From an uncultured Prevotellaceae bacterium (GTDB taxonomy: Bacteria; Bacteroidota; Bacteroidia; Bacteroidales; Bacteroidaceae), in contig CASFNA010000022.1 in assembly GCA_949295905.1 (NCBI GenBank), positions 62,001 to 126,000 of the forward strand: a stretch of 64,000 nt of DNA, written 5' to 3'. The notes beneath the pieces are model-generated. The model did not search any database and had not been told where the DNA came from. It saw nothing but the letters and a program-made list of their open reading frames with translations. How positions within the stretch are numbered: position 1 is the stretch's first letter; each line of letters opens with the position of its first letter. This document shows, one piece after another, positions 1 through 8,955 of the stretch. A program made the translations under genes and the position numbers.

Positions 1-1
1 G

Positions 2-487
2 AAAGACGCGCTCATAGCCTCGTTCGGCAAGAAGGCCGAAACCGCCGCCACAGACACGGCGGAACGACAAACAGAAGCCGCCAAATACTCGGGCAGCAAC
101 CTCGACGACGCCCAGCGGCTCGCCCTGGCCGACGCGATACAGAACGTTATGGAGAACACCACGGCCTTCTGCGCGCCCAACTTCACGCTCGACGAGCTGG
201 CAAGGCTCGTAGGTTCCAACTCCACATACGTGTCGCAGGCCATCAACGACACCTTCAACAAGAACTTCAGCAACTACGTAAACCCCTACCGCATACACCT
301 GGCCTGCGCCAGACTGGAAGACAAGGCAGGCTACGGACACCTTACCATGAAAGCCATCGGCGAGAGCGTGGGCTTCAAGTCGTACACATCCTTCGTCAAC
401 ACGTTCCGCAAGGTCACAGGCATCACACCGGCCCTTTACTCCAAGATGGCCAAGCGCGGAGAAGACGCACGACAAGAGCACTTATAG
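2..487 (+). CDS. AraC-type HTH regulator, C-terminal part (5' end outside window)
   Basis: The frame is open from base 2, so this is the 3' end of a longer gene; the ATG at 149 is internal. The last ~100 residues form two helix-turn-helices of the AraC/XylS type: DELARLVGSNSTYVSQAIN, then KAIGESVGFKSYTSFVNTFRK, ending GITPALYSKM. The same domain, with roughly 55-60 of about 90 residues identical by eye, ends the complete 550-residue regulator at 32310-33962, which also has TPR repeats and a membrane segment; the missing N-terminus probably looks the same. The residues before the HTH (KYSGSNLDDAQRLALADAI) also match the paralogue (KYKSSNLNDTGRRALAEAI). It sits 146 bp upstream of a T9SS-exported protein gene, as its paralogue does, so it likely controls that neighbour (inference). 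The family assignment is firm. Confidence 0.85.
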   Translation, partial: KDALIASFGKKAETAATDTAERQTEAAKYSGSNLDDAQRLALADAIQNVMENTTAFCAPNFTLDELARLVGSNSTYVSQAINDTFNKNFSNYVNPYRIHLACARLEDKAGYGHLTMKAIGESVGFKSYTSFVNTFRKVTGITPALYSKMAKRGEDARQEHL

Positions 488-558
488 AACAAGAAACCGG
501 CGGATTGAAACAAAACGAACGTCAAAATCTTCAAATTTATCAATTTGGAACAACCCGG

Positions 559-590
559 TTTGCAACACCTCTACATTCTCAATACTTTTG
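559..590 (+). promoter_or_regulatory. Promoter of the 634 gene, with extended element shared with 34200
   Basis: TTTG at 559-562, 20 bp, TACTTTTG at 583-590: a full Bacteroidetes sigma-ABfr promoter. Just upstream and overlapping the -33 box is GGAACAACCCGGTTTGCAA (547-565). An almost identical stretch overlaps the -33 box of the gene at 34280, so it may be a binding site for the paralogous regulators. Confidence 0.8.
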
Positions 591-633
591 TAACCGTTAA
601 GCAGAATAATGTCTAACCAAAATCTTAACTGTT

Positions 634-3600
634 ATGAAAAAAATACTACTTCTTTCATGCGCTTTGATGGCGGCGGTGTGCGCCACTGCGCAAACGGGAG
701 CACAGTTTACTGACGGCGAGGCCGGCACCGTGAACAGGAAAGTGTCGCCCGCTGGAAAGTATCTTGTCGGCGAGAGGAACTCGCAGCATTCATGGGGCAT
801 AGACGGAATGCAGGGCTTTGAGAGCTTCGTCAAAAACCTCGGGACGGGAGAGACGGCATGGCTTACGTCTTTCGACGAGAGCGATTACACTAAGATGGGC
901 AGTTTCACCGATGTCACGGACGAAGGGGTTATTTGCGGAACGATGAAAGACCCCGACTACACCATTACCATAACAGACATGGAATCGACGTTCACCCTGC
1001 CGCTGAACGTGGCCGCCGTTTGGAAGGAAGGACGGCCCGTAAGCCTCGGCCTGGGCACGTACAAGACTTCCGATTTCAGCAGTTTCGCCGACGGAACGTT
1101 CGCCACGGCCATATCTAACGACGCCAAGACCGTAGTAGGATATGTGTCGCAGGGCAATTATGCCACGGTAACCCCATGCGGATGGACGCTCGACGAGGCT
1201 ACGGGCAAGTATGATTTCGTTGAGTATGCCGTGCCCGAAGGCACTTTGGAGGCACGCATCGCCGATGTCTCCGGCGACGGGAGCGTGGCCGTAGGCTACT
1301 GCCGCGGCAACTATGCGTCGGGCTTTTCACAAGCGTGCTACTGGCCTTCGCCGTCGGAATGCGTGCTAATCGGGGGCGACGGGGCTGCCGGACTTCTGTT
1401 GTCTCTTACCGGCCAAGCCTTCGCCATAAGCAACAACGGAGAGTACATAGCCGCCACCACCGACGGCGTGGAGCCTGTGCTTTACTCCGTCGCCGACCGT
1501 GAGATACGCCGTAAGCTCGGCCGCCACGCCGACGCATCAGGCCTCACAATAGGCGGAGTGACCGACAATGGCGACGTGTTCGGCACATACAAATATTACA
1601 ACGGCAACACCCGTCCGTTCTGGTACTCAATGGACAACCTCATAACCACCGACTTTGACTATTTCATCTACCTTTACGCCAACGACATCGAACTGCCTTA
1701 CAAGTTCGACTACTGGTCGAATGAATCGCTCTCGTTCACCGGCGTGTCGGCCGACGGCAGCGTGATGGCGGGCAACAATTCGTGGGGCGCGCCGTGGACG
1801 CTCACCGTCAATCCCCATTATGTCAACATTCCGCCTGCCGTAGGCAACATCAACGCCACGCCGTCGGGTCTCGGCGAGGTTACGGTTACGTTCAACCGCA
1901 TCGAGCTTGAGCAATACATGAACTACAAGGCCGAGGCTTACGTCATATACCGTGGCGGCAAAGAGATAGGCTCGGTGGCAATAGCCGACTTGGACAAGGG
2001 AGGCAAGAACAGCGTAACTTACATTGACCGTGAGGCCGCCGACGGCACAAATACGTATGCCGTGGCCGTGCGCTACACCGACACAAGCACGCAGAAAGAG
2101 ATGCTTTCGCCGAAATGCGAGGAGAAAAGCGTGTTTGTCGAGACAAGCTACGTATGGCCTCTGTATGATGATTTCAGCTCCCTGTCGATAACTACCAACA
2201 ACTGGACCGTGCAGCGCGATTACGGAAACACCGACCTGCAACAGTGGGGCTGCATGATGTATTTCGGCATCGACGGCAGTCCGTTCATGCTCACAAGCGT
2301 GGTTGAGACCGAACCTTATTCCTATTCGGTGGTCACTCCCCATCTCGACGCGCGCGACAAGGAGAGCGTCTACATATCTTTCGCACGCATGTGGGAATAC
2401 ACCAACGGCTCTGACTGGCAGTTAGGCAAGGACACGTTGTCTGTGGAAGTATCGACGGACGGCTTGGATTGGGCCTGCGTAGACGACCTCGTGCTGGGCG
2501 AAGTGCCGTGCAACCTGTGGAGCTTCGAGTATTTCGACCTTACGCCTTGGGCCGCAGGCAAGGTGTTCCAGGTGCGCCTGCGCACACACGGGCAGGCTCT
2601 CTGCCAGTACATCTGGAGCATAGAGAACGTGACCGTTGACGAAAAGCCGCAGCACAAGGGCGTAGACGGCCTCGCGGGCTTCAGCACCGGCGACGGCAAA
2701 CTGCGCCTCACGTGGAAGAACACGCTCGGCGCATACCCGCTGAACTACCTCGCAAACACTTATTCAAACGCCTTCGTGCTGACCGTGGGCGACGAGGGCA
2801 GGCCGTTCATTGCCGTCAACAAGTTCGACAAGGCCGACCTCGGGTTCTACGACGGCAAGTATCTCACCTCGATAACGACAGAGATAAACAAATACGAGTC
2901 GGAAGACTTGACACCCGTGCGCGTGGCCGTCGTTGTGTACGAGGACGGCAAGCAGATACGCGAACAGGAGATAACGTCACCCAAATACAACGAGTATATC
3001 ACCATAAAGCTTGACGAGCCGGTGCTCATCGACGCCTCGAAAGAGCTTATGTTCGGCCTGAAGCTGCTTGAGTATGGCGCAGACCAGATGCCGATAGTTT
3101 ACCACAACACGGGCAAGTTTGTCAACGGCAAGAGCAACCTTTACTCCCAGGACGGCGGCAATACGTGGCAAAGCCTGGACGACTATTACCAGACGGTGCC
3201 CGGACACGAGACCGACGGATGGGCAAGCTGGTTCATCACGGGCAACGTCACCGACGAGCCTGAAGCCAAGACTGACGTTTGGAACACCGACCAATTCTGC
3301 TACGAAGTGTACAAGAACGGGCAGAAGTACACCGACCTGTTCGTTTACTTCCACGAGTCTGGCTACACCGACGAGGACGCTTCACGTGGAGACACCTACG
3401 AGGTGCGCACGTTCTTCAGAGACGGAACGGTGTCAGAGCTTTCAAGCCCGTACACATACGACGGCGCGACGGGCATCGGCAACGTAGAGACTATACGCAG
3501 CGGTAACGGTTGGACGATAGACAACGGCGAGCTGAACGTTGACGGCGACGTGGCCAAGATAGAACTTTACACGGTTGACGGCATGAAGGTGTACGAAGGC

Positions 3601-3702
3601 TCGGACGGCAGCGTGAGCCTCAACGGCTTAGGCCGCGGCGTGTTCATCCTGAAGGTCTACACCGCCGACGGCGGCTCCACATCTTATAAGATATCTTGTT
3701 GA
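634..3702 (+). CDS. Secreted propeller/FN3 protein with T9SS C-terminal domain
   Basis: The 1022-residue product starts with a signal peptide (MKKILLLSCALMAAVCATAQ). Residues ~20-395 carry six repeats of the type [IV][ST]x[DN]GxxxxG (VTDEGVICG, ISNDAKTVVG, VSGDGSVAVG, ISNNGEYIAA, VTDNGDVFG, VSADGSVMAG), resembling HAF-type beta-propeller repeats. A fibronectin III-like segment follows (from PPAVGNINATPSGLGEVTV), then jelly-roll-like beta domains. The last ~75 residues (GDVAKIELYTVDGMKVYEG ... GLGRGVFILKVYTADG) fit the T9SS type A sorting domain, so the protein is probably exported to the cell surface. It has its own promoter at 559-590 and lies directly downstream of an AraC-type regulator. 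No enzymatic motif is visible and the ligand is unknown. Secretion route is confident; propeller assignment is moderate. Confidence 0.8.
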   Translation: MKKILLLSCALMAAVCATAQTGAQFTDGEAGTVNRKVSPAGKYLVGERNSQHSWGIDGMQGFESFVKNLGTGETAWLTSFDESDYTKMGSFTDVTDEGVICGTMKDPDYTITITDMESTFTLPLNVAAVWKEGRPVSLGLGTYKTSDFSSFADGTFATAISNDAKTVVGYVSQGNYATVTPCGWTLDEATGKYDFVEYAVPEGTLEARIADVSGDGSVAVGYCRGNYASGFSQACYWPSPSECVLIGGDGAAGLLLSLTGQAFAISNNGEYIAATTDGVEPVLYSVADREIRRKLGRHADASGLTIGGVTDNGDVFGTYKYYNGNTRPFWYSMDNLITTDFDYFIYLYANDIELPYKFDYWSNESLSFTGVSADGSVMAGNNSWGAPWTLTVNPHYVNIPPAVGNINATPSGLGEVTVTFNRIELEQYMNYKAEAYVIYRGGKEIGSVAIADLDKGGKNSVTYIDREAADGTNTYAVAVRYTDTSTQKEMLSPKCEEKSVFVETSYVWPLYDDFSSLSITTNNWTVQRDYGNTDLQQWGCMMYFGIDGSPFMLTSVVETEPYSYSVVTPHLDARDKESVYISFARMWEYTNGSDWQLGKDTLSVEVSTDGLDWACVDDLVLGEVPCNLWSFEYFDLTPWAAGKVFQVRLRTHGQALCQYIWSIENVTVDEKPQHKGVDGLAGFSTGDGKLRLTWKNTLGAYPLNYLANTYSNAFVLTVGDEGRPFIAVNKFDKADLGFYDGKYLTSITTEINKYESEDLTPVRVAVVVYEDGKQIREQEITSPKYNEYITIKLDEPVLIDASKELMFGLKLLEYGADQMPIVYHNTGKFVNGKSNLYSQDGGNTWQSLDDYYQTVPGHETDGWASWFITGNVTDEPEAKTDVWNTDQFCYEVYKNGQKYTDLFVYFHESGYTDEDASRGDTYEVRTFFRDGTVSELSSPYTYDGATGIGNVETIRSGNGWTIDNGELNVDGDVAKIELYTVDGMKVYEGSDGSVSLNGLGRGVFILKVYTADGGSTSYKISC

Positions 3703-3731
3703 AACCGCCGCATAAGGCGCGGACTATTAAC

Positions 3732-3773
3732 AAGCGCGGCCCGCCGCTCCTTCATGGAGTGCGAGCCGCGCTT
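3732..3773 (+). terminator. Stem-loop after the 634 gene
   Basis: AAGCGCGGC (3732-3740) pairs with GCCGCGCTT (3765-3773), with an inner GCTCC/GGAGT stem. It lies 30 bp after the stop. The following T-run is weak (CCCGTTT), so termination is plausible but not certain. Confidence 0.5.
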
Positions 3774-3780
3774 CCCGTTT

Positions 3781-3861
3781 GCGGCATTTCGCATTGCAAA
3801 AGGCCGTCTTTTGCACGCCGAAAGGCCGTGTTTTGCGATGCGAAACACGGCCTTTTACAAG
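3781..3861. repeat. Family A stem-loop cluster (A1)
   Basis: Two stem-loops built on AAAGGCCG/CGGCCTTT. The second has perfect 13-bp arms, 3821-3833 (AAAGGCCGTGTTT) and 3843-3855, around a 9-nt loop. It lies between two convergent genes. With B1 it fills most of the 327-bp gap 3703-4029; from 3947 to 4029 only a degenerate G-like stretch is seen. Confidence 0.8.
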
Positions 3862-3892
3862 CTACCTGATTATCAGCTGCTTATCAAACTTA

Positions 3893-3946
3893 TCGGGCTT
3901 ATCAGGCTCAATGAGCCTGATAGGCCATAATACGCCTTATGAGCCC
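3893..3946. repeat. Family B 9-nt array (B1)
   Basis: Units of the form GGCYYATYR (GGGCTTATC, AGGCTCAAT) flip to the inverse orientation (GAGCCTGAT, AGGCCATAA). The motif CTGATTATCAG precedes it at 3866-3876 and also occurs near the arrays at 21.5 and 23.9 kb. Confidence 0.7.
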
Positions 3947-4029
3947 AAGCTGCGAAGTCGCATCAAGCTCACTCCCTTGGGATAGTCTGTGGTGTGTCAT
4001 GAGGGATTGGGGGCAGGCATCATGCCAAT

Positions 4030-5259
4030 TTACACGAACATCAGCGTAGTCATCCTGTCCTTGGCGAACACATCCTGGGCCACGGCCTGCATCTCGTCGG
4101 CGGTCACCTCGTCAACGCGCGCCATGAGCCGGGCCACGTCTTTCTCGATGCCGTGGTGCAGGTAGCTGCGGCCGAAGTCGAGGGCGAAGCTCTCGCGGTT
4201 GTCGCACGCCACGCCGATTTGCCCCTTGATTTGCCGCTTGGCGGCGGCCAGCGCGGTGACCGAGAGGGGCTTCTGCATCAGCCTGTCAAGCTCGCGCCTG
4301 ACGAGACGGCGGCACTTCTTCACGTCGTGCGGGTCGCACCCGAAGTAGGTGCACCACATGCCCGTGTCTGAATAGCTTACCATCGAACTGTCAACGGTGT
4401 ACACCAGCCCGTGCTTCTCGCGCAGGGCTATGTTGAGCCGGGCGTTCATGCCCGGGCCTCCGAGTATGTTGTTCATCAGGTATAAGGCGAAGCGGCGGCG
4501 GTCGTGCACGCTGTAGGCGCGGCTGCCGGTCATCACGTGGGCCTGGTGAGTGCCCCGGTTGACGGTCTCCTCGCGCGGAATGTACTCGGGAACGGCCGCC
4601 TTGCGGCTCTTGTCCGCCTGCGGACGGCAGGGCGGCTGGTCGGCCGTGGCCTTCTCGAGAAGGCGCACGAGGCGGTCGAAACCGACGTCGCCGTAGGCGA
4701 AGAACACCATGTTCTCCGGCCTGTAATGCCGCGCGGTGAAGCGCGCCACGTCGTCGTGCGTGTACTGGCGGAGACGCTCCTGCGTGCCGAGAATGTTGTG
4801 GCCGAGGGGATGTCCGCTGAACACCATGTTCTCGAAGCGGTCGTAAATCAGCTCCGTCGGCGAGTCGTTGTAGCACTCTATTTCGTCGCACACCACCTCG
4901 ATTTCCTTCTCCACCTCGGCCTGCGGATACGCGCTGTGCAGCACTATGTCGGTAAGCAATTCGACGGCGCGCGGCATGTGCTCGCGCAGCAGCGCGGCGT
5001 GGAACACCGTGTCCTCCTTGTTGGTGAAGGCGTTGAGGTCGCCGCCCACCCTCTCGAGGCAGTTCAGGATTTGCATGGAGCGGCGGCGCGCCGTGCCCTT
5101 GAACGTCATGTGCTCGCAGAAATGAGCCAGGCCCTCCTCGCCCGGCAGCTCGTCGCGCGTGCCCGCGCCTACGGCGTAGCCGCAATATACCACGGGCGAC
5201 GCCGAAGCCAGATGGATGACGCGCAGCCCGTTGCCCAAAGTATGTGTGTTGTATTTCAT
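4030..5259 (-). CDS. M16 family zinc metallopeptidase
   Basis: The 409-residue protein has the inverted zinc motif HxxEH of pitrilysin/insulinase peptidases (HFCEH, His46-Glu49-His50), the downstream acidic ligand region (EIEVVCDEIE), and the C-terminal-half signature REKHGLVYTVDSSM. The length fits the single-chain M16B proteases of Bacteroidetes. There is no signal peptide, so it is probably cytoplasmic; M16B enzymes degrade peptides. It is divergent from the PfkB kinase, and a -7 box (TAATTTTG, minus strand) lies at 5271-5278, directly before the start. Substrate unknown. Confidence 0.88.
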   Translation of the reverse strand: MKYNTHTLGNGLRVIHLASASPVVYCGYAVGAGTRDELPGEEGLAHFCEHMTFKGTARRRSMQILNCLERVGGDLNAFTNKEDTVFHAALLREHMPRAVELLTDIVLHSAYPQAEVEKEIEVVCDEIECYNDSPTELIYDRFENMVFSGHPLGHNILGTQERLRQYTHDDVARFTARHYRPENMVFFAYGDVGFDRLVRLLEKATADQPPCRPQADKSRKAAVPEYIPREETVNRGTHQAHVMTGSRAYSVHDRRRFALYLMNNILGGPGMNARLNIALREKHGLVYTVDSSMVSYSDTGMWCTYFGCDPHDVKKCRRLVRRELDRLMQKPLSVTALAAAKRQIKGQIGVACDNRESFALDFGRSYLHHGIEKDVARLMARVDEVTADEMQAVAQDVFAKDRMTTLMFV

Positions 5260-5270
5260 AATCCGGGGTG

Positions 5271-5278
5271 CAAAATTA
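5271..5278 (-). promoter_or_regulatory. -7 box for the M16 peptidase gene
   Basis: TAATTTTG on the minus strand, 12 bp before the ATG, within the TAnnTTTG consensus. No clear -33 TTTG at the expected distance. Confidence 0.5.
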
Positions 5279-5332
5279 CAGGTTTTTCACGAGTTTAACA
5301 CGCTACACATTACATAAAAAGCATTTTTTTCG

Positions 5333-5340
5333 TAACTTTG
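5333..5340 (+). promoter_or_regulatory. -7 box for the PfkB kinase gene
   Basis: TAACTTTG matches TAnnTTTG and ends 34 bp before the ATG at 5375. No clear -33 element is visible. Confidence 0.55.
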
Positions 5341-5374
5341 CCGCACACATACAACATATCGCAAGACAAAGACA

Positions 5375-6322
5375 ATGCGCAAGGTAATAGGTATTGGCGA
5401 GACCGTACTCGACATAATATTCAAGAACGGGCAGCCGGTGAGCGCCGTGCCGGGCGGCTCGGTGTACAACGGAATAATATCACTGGGGCGCGCCGGGGTG
5501 CCGGCGGCGTTCATAAGCGAGGTGGGCGACGACCGCATAGGCAGGCAGACGGTCAGCTTCCTGAAGGAGAACGGGGTCGATGCAAGCTGCGTGAACAGCT
5601 ACAAGGGCACAAAGTCGCCCGTGTCGCTGGCGTTCCTCAACGACAACAACGACGCCGAATACATATTCTATAAAGACCATCCGCACGACCGGCTGGACTA
5701 CATCACGCCCGAAATAAACCGCGACGACATCATTATGCTCGGCTCTTACTACGCCGTCAACCCGGTAATACGCCCGCAGGTGGCGGCAATACTCAACGCC
5801 GCACGCGACCGAGGAGCAATCATATACTACGACGTCAACTTCCGCGCGGCGCACGCCGACGAGGTGATGAAGCTGACGCCGAACATCCTGGAGAACTTTG
5901 AATACGCCGACATAGTGCGCGGCAGCCGCGACGACTTCAACGTGATGTACCGCATGGACACGCCCGACAAGGTGTACACCTCGCAGGTGTCGTTCTACTG
6001 CAAGAAGTTCGTCTACACCGACGGGGCCAACGCCGTAGAGCTGCGCGGCGACGGAGGGCTGCGCAAGAGCTACCCCGTCACGGGCACCGAGACCGTGAGC
6101 ACCATAGGCGCGGGCGACAACTTCAACGCCGGACTGGTGTACGGCTTGATGAAATATGGCGTGACGCGCGACATGATGGACGGCGCAATACCCGAACAGA
6201 CGTGGGACAACATCATACGCTGCGCCCTCGCCTTCTCGGCCAACTGCTGCAAGAGCATTGGCAACTCCATCGACACCGCCTTCGGCGAAGCCATGAAGGA
6301 GGGACTGGGCGGCAAGGAATAA
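5375..6322 (+). CDS. PfkB-family carbohydrate kinase
   Basis: 315 residues of the ribokinase/PfkB superfamily, which phosphorylates sugars or nucleosides with ATP. The N-terminus has the family start (KVIGIGETVLDIIF) and the glycine-rich substrate loop (PGGSVYNGIISLGRAG, ~27-42). The C-terminal signature TIGAGDNFNAG carries the anion hole and catalytic base (Gly245-Ala246-Gly247-Asp248). Length is normal for a fructokinase-like enzyme. The flavodiiron gene follows after 113 bp that hold only a family B array, so the two may be co-transcribed. The exact substrate cannot be read from sequence. Confidence 0.88.
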   Translation: MRKVIGIGETVLDIIFKNGQPVSAVPGGSVYNGIISLGRAGVPAAFISEVGDDRIGRQTVSFLKENGVDASCVNSYKGTKSPVSLAFLNDNNDAEYIFYKDHPHDRLDYITPEINRDDIIMLGSYYAVNPVIRPQVAAILNAARDRGAIIYYDVNFRAAHADEVMKLTPNILENFEYADIVRGSRDDFNVMYRMDTPDKVYTSQVSFYCKKFVYTDGANAVELRGDGGLRKSYPVTGTETVSTIGAGDNFNAGLVYGLMKYGVTRDMMDGAIPEQTWDNIIRCALAFSANCCKSIGNSIDTAFGEAMKEGLGGKE

Positions 6323-6411
6323 GCACCATGAGGCCAATGAGCCTAATCGGCCCAATATGCCAAATGCACGGCGCATCAGGCTCATCCGGCCCATCAGGCC
6401 TATCAGAATAA
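6323..6411. repeat. Family B 9-nt array (B2)
   Basis: Nine-base units in both orientations (GAGGCCAAT, GAGCCTAAT, then AGGCTCATC, AGGCCTATC) fill the gap between the PfkB and flavodiiron genes. No promoter or terminator is recognisable in it. Confidence 0.7.
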
Positions 6412-6435
6412 AGAACAACTAAAACAAATACAGCC

Positions 6436-7632
6436 ATGATTGAGATTACAGACAAAATCTATTACGTGGGCGTGAACGACCGCAACAAGGAACTTTTCGA
6501 AGGCCTTTGGCCGCTGCCCAACGGAGTTTCGTACAACTCTTACCTCATTGACGACGAAAAGGTGTGCCTCGTAGACACAGTAGAGGTGGACTTCTTCATG
6601 CCTTACCTAAAGAACATACGCGAAATACTGGGCGACCGCCAGATTGACTACCTCGTCATAAACCACATGGAGCCCGACCACAGCGGAGCCATAGAACTAA
6701 TCAAGAAGTATTATCCTGGAGTGAAAATCGTAGCCAACAAAAAGACCTTCGGCATGATTGAGGGCTTTTACGGCATAACCAACGACGAGCTTGAGGTGAC
6801 CAACGGCTCGACGCTCAGCCTCGGACGGCACGAGCTTACGTTCGTACTCACCCCGATGGTGCACTGGCCCGAGACTATGGTGACGCTCGACACTACCACC
6901 CACACGCTCTTCTCGGGCGACGCCTTCGGCTGCTTCGGCGCGCTCAACGGCGGCATCATAGACTCTGAAATCAACTGCGACACGTTCTGGCTGGAGATGG
7001 TGCGCTACTATTCGAACATCGTAGGCAAGTATGGAGTGCCCGTACAGAACGCCCTGAAGAAGCTTGCGGGAGTGCAGCTGGACTACATCTGCTCTACGCA
7101 CGGCCCCGTATGGCACGAGAATATCGACAAGGTAATAGGCATATACGACCGGCTTAGCCGCTACGAAACCGAGGAAGGCATCGTGATTTGCTACGGAACG
7201 ATGTACGGCAACACCGAGCGCATGGCCGAAGTAATAGCCCGCGCCGCGAGCCAGGCCGGCATCAAGAACATCGTAATGTACAACGTGTCGAAGACCCACC
7301 ACTCTTACATACTGCGCGACATCTTCCGCTACCGCGCACTCATCGTAGGCGCGCCGACGTACAACGCCGGACTGTACCACGAAATGGAAGTGCTGTTGAG
7401 CGAAATAGCCAACAAGGACATCAAGAACCGCCACTACATAGGCTGGTTCGGCAGCTACGCGTGGGCAGGGAAAGCCGTGGAGCGCATCAAGGAATGGAAC
7501 GAGACACGACTGAAGTTCGAGCCTGTCGGCACGCCGGTGGAGATGAAGCAGAGCCTCAAGGACGACACCTTCGCACAGTGCGAGGCGCTGGGACGCGCCA
7601 TGGCGGAGAGGCTTAAGCAGGACAGGAACTAA
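6436..7632 (+). CDS. FprA family A-type flavoprotein (flavodiiron protein)
   Basis: The 398-residue protein has the two-domain layout of flavodiiron O2/NO reductases. The N-terminal metallo-beta-lactamase-like domain carries the diiron ligands HxExDH (His77, Glu79, Asp81, His82 in NHMEPDHSG), a later GDAFGCFGA motif and STHGPVWH. A flavodoxin domain follows (~250-398) with the FMN loop GTMYGNTERMAE and APTYNAGLYH. Flavodiiron proteins reduce O2 to water or NO to N2O in anaerobes, usually fed by rubredoxin; no rubredoxin gene is adjacent. It probably protects against oxygen or nitric oxide. Confidence 0.93.
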   Translation: MIEITDKIYYVGVNDRNKELFEGLWPLPNGVSYNSYLIDDEKVCLVDTVEVDFFMPYLKNIREILGDRQIDYLVINHMEPDHSGAIELIKKYYPGVKIVANKKTFGMIEGFYGITNDELEVTNGSTLSLGRHELTFVLTPMVHWPETMVTLDTTTHTLFSGDAFGCFGALNGGIIDSEINCDTFWLEMVRYYSNIVGKYGVPVQNALKKLAGVQLDYICSTHGPVWHENIDKVIGIYDRLSRYETEEGIVICYGTMYGNTERMAEVIARAASQAGIKNIVMYNVSKTHHSYILRDIFRYRALIVGAPTYNAGLYHEMEVLLSEIANKDIKNRHYIGWFGSYAWAGKAVERIKEWNETRLKFEPVGTPVEMKQSLKDDTFAQCEALGRAMAERLKQDRN

Positions 7633-7645
7633 ATTAAGAATCAAA

Positions 7646-7722
7646 AATGAATAATGAAAAATCAGGCTGACGCCGACATGACAGGCGGCAGGTCATGCCA
7701 TCACGGTTTTTCATTATTCATT
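7646..7722. repeat. AT-rich inverted repeat before the symporter gene
   Basis: Perfect 16-bp arms, AATGAATAATGAAAAA (7646-7661) and its complement at 7707-7722, around a 45-bp spacer. It lies between the flavodiiron stop and the symporter ATG and could act as a terminator or leader structure. Confidence 0.7.
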
Positions 7723-7749
7723 TTTTATTATCCATTTTGCCTTAAATCC

Positions 7750-8913
7750 ATGAAAAAGATACGATTCGGACTGTTGCCCCGGATTATCGTAGCCATCGTG
7801 TTAGGCGTGGCCCTGGGCAACGTGATGACTGCGCCGTGGATACGGCCGTTCATCACATTCAACGCCATATTCAGCCAATTCCTGGGCTTCCTCATACCAA
7901 TCATCATCGTAGGGCTGGTCACTCCGGCCATAGCGGGCATCGGCAAGACGGCCGGAAAGATGCTCCTGGCGACCGTGGCGATAGCCTATGCCGACACCGT
8001 GCTTTGCGGAATGCTGGCCTACGGCACTGGCAGCGCGCTATTTCCGGCCATGACCGAGGGGCTTGGAGCGGCGCATGCCGGCACCGCCGGGGCAGGCATA
8101 GCACCGTACTTCACCATCGCCATACCGCCCATGCTCGATGTAATGAGCGCCCTCGTGCTGTCGTTCATGATGGGACTGGGCATAGCCTACGGCAACTCGG
8201 AAGTGCTCCGCAAGGGTGCCGACGAGCTTATGGCTATAATAAGCAAGGTGATTGAAAAGGCGATAATCCCCCTTTTGCCTCCTTACATATTCGGCATCTT
8301 CCTCAACATGACGGCCAGCGGCGAGGCTTATTCGATAATGACGGTGTTCGCGAAGATTATAGTTGTAATCTTCATCCTCCACATAGTAATCCTCCTTTAC
8401 CAGTTCTGCGCGGCCGGAATGGTAGCCGGTCGCAATCCTCTCAAACTGCTTTGGCGCATGATGCCGGCCTATTTCACGGCCCTCGGCACATCGTCTTCGG
8501 CGGCTACAATCCCCGTTACGCTAAAGCAGACCGAGCTTAACGGCGTGAGCAAGGAGGTGGCCGGGTTCACCGTTCCGCTCTGCGCCACCATCCACATGTC
8601 GGGTTCGGTGATGAAGATAACGGCCTGCGCCCTTACCATATGTATGCTCAAGGGCATGCCTCACGACCCCGTGCTCTTCACGGGCTTCATCCTGCTGCTG
8701 TCGGTGATGATGGTCGCCGCGCCGGGAGTGCCCGGAGGCTCCATCATGGCGGCGCTTGCACCGCTGGCTTCGGTGCTTGGCTTCGGCGAGCAGGACCAGG
8801 CCCTGATGATTGCGCTATACATTGCGATGGACAGTTTCGGCACGGCCTGCAACGTGACCGGCGACGGAGCTGTGGCCATAGTGATAGACAAGATGTTCAA
8901 GAAGCAGGCATAA
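7750..8913 (+). CDS. Dicarboxylate/amino acid:cation symporter (DAACS family)
   Basis: 387 residues from the ATG at 7750; the frame is open further up, but that part lies inside the inverted repeat at 7646-7722 and has no family similarity. Hydrophobic segments run through the protein. The DAACS signatures are present: the serine-rich re-entrant loop GTSSSAATIPVTLK and the substrate/cation-binding stretch MSGSVMKITACALTICML, then PGVPGGSIMAALAPLASVLG. Such carriers take up C4-dicarboxylates, glutamate or serine with Na+ or H+ at the inner membrane. C4-dicarboxylate import would fit the organism's fumarate reductase, but the substrate is not decidable from sequence. Confidence 0.88.
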   Translation: MKKIRFGLLPRIIVAIVLGVALGNVMTAPWIRPFITFNAIFSQFLGFLIPIIIVGLVTPAIAGIGKTAGKMLLATVAIAYADTVLCGMLAYGTGSALFPAMTEGLGAAHAGTAGAGIAPYFTIAIPPMLDVMSALVLSFMMGLGIAYGNSEVLRKGADELMAIISKVIEKAIIPLLPPYIFGIFLNMTASGEAYSIMTVFAKIIVVIFILHIVILLYQFCAAGMVAGRNPLKLLWRMMPAYFTALGTSSSAATIPVTLKQTELNGVSKEVAGFTVPLCATIHMSGSVMKITACALTICMLKGMPHDPVLFTGFILLLSVMMVAAPGVPGGSIMAALAPLASVLGFGEQDQALMIALYIAMDSFGTACNVTGDGAVAIVIDKMFKKQA

Positions 8914-8955
8914 GGCCTTACGGTCATGACTTCATTACCGTAAGGCCCGGTTGTC

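Noticed and set aside
3779-3985. 68-codon frame in the gap after the 634 gene
   Set aside because: Made of A and B repeats; 9-nt units leave frames open by chance.
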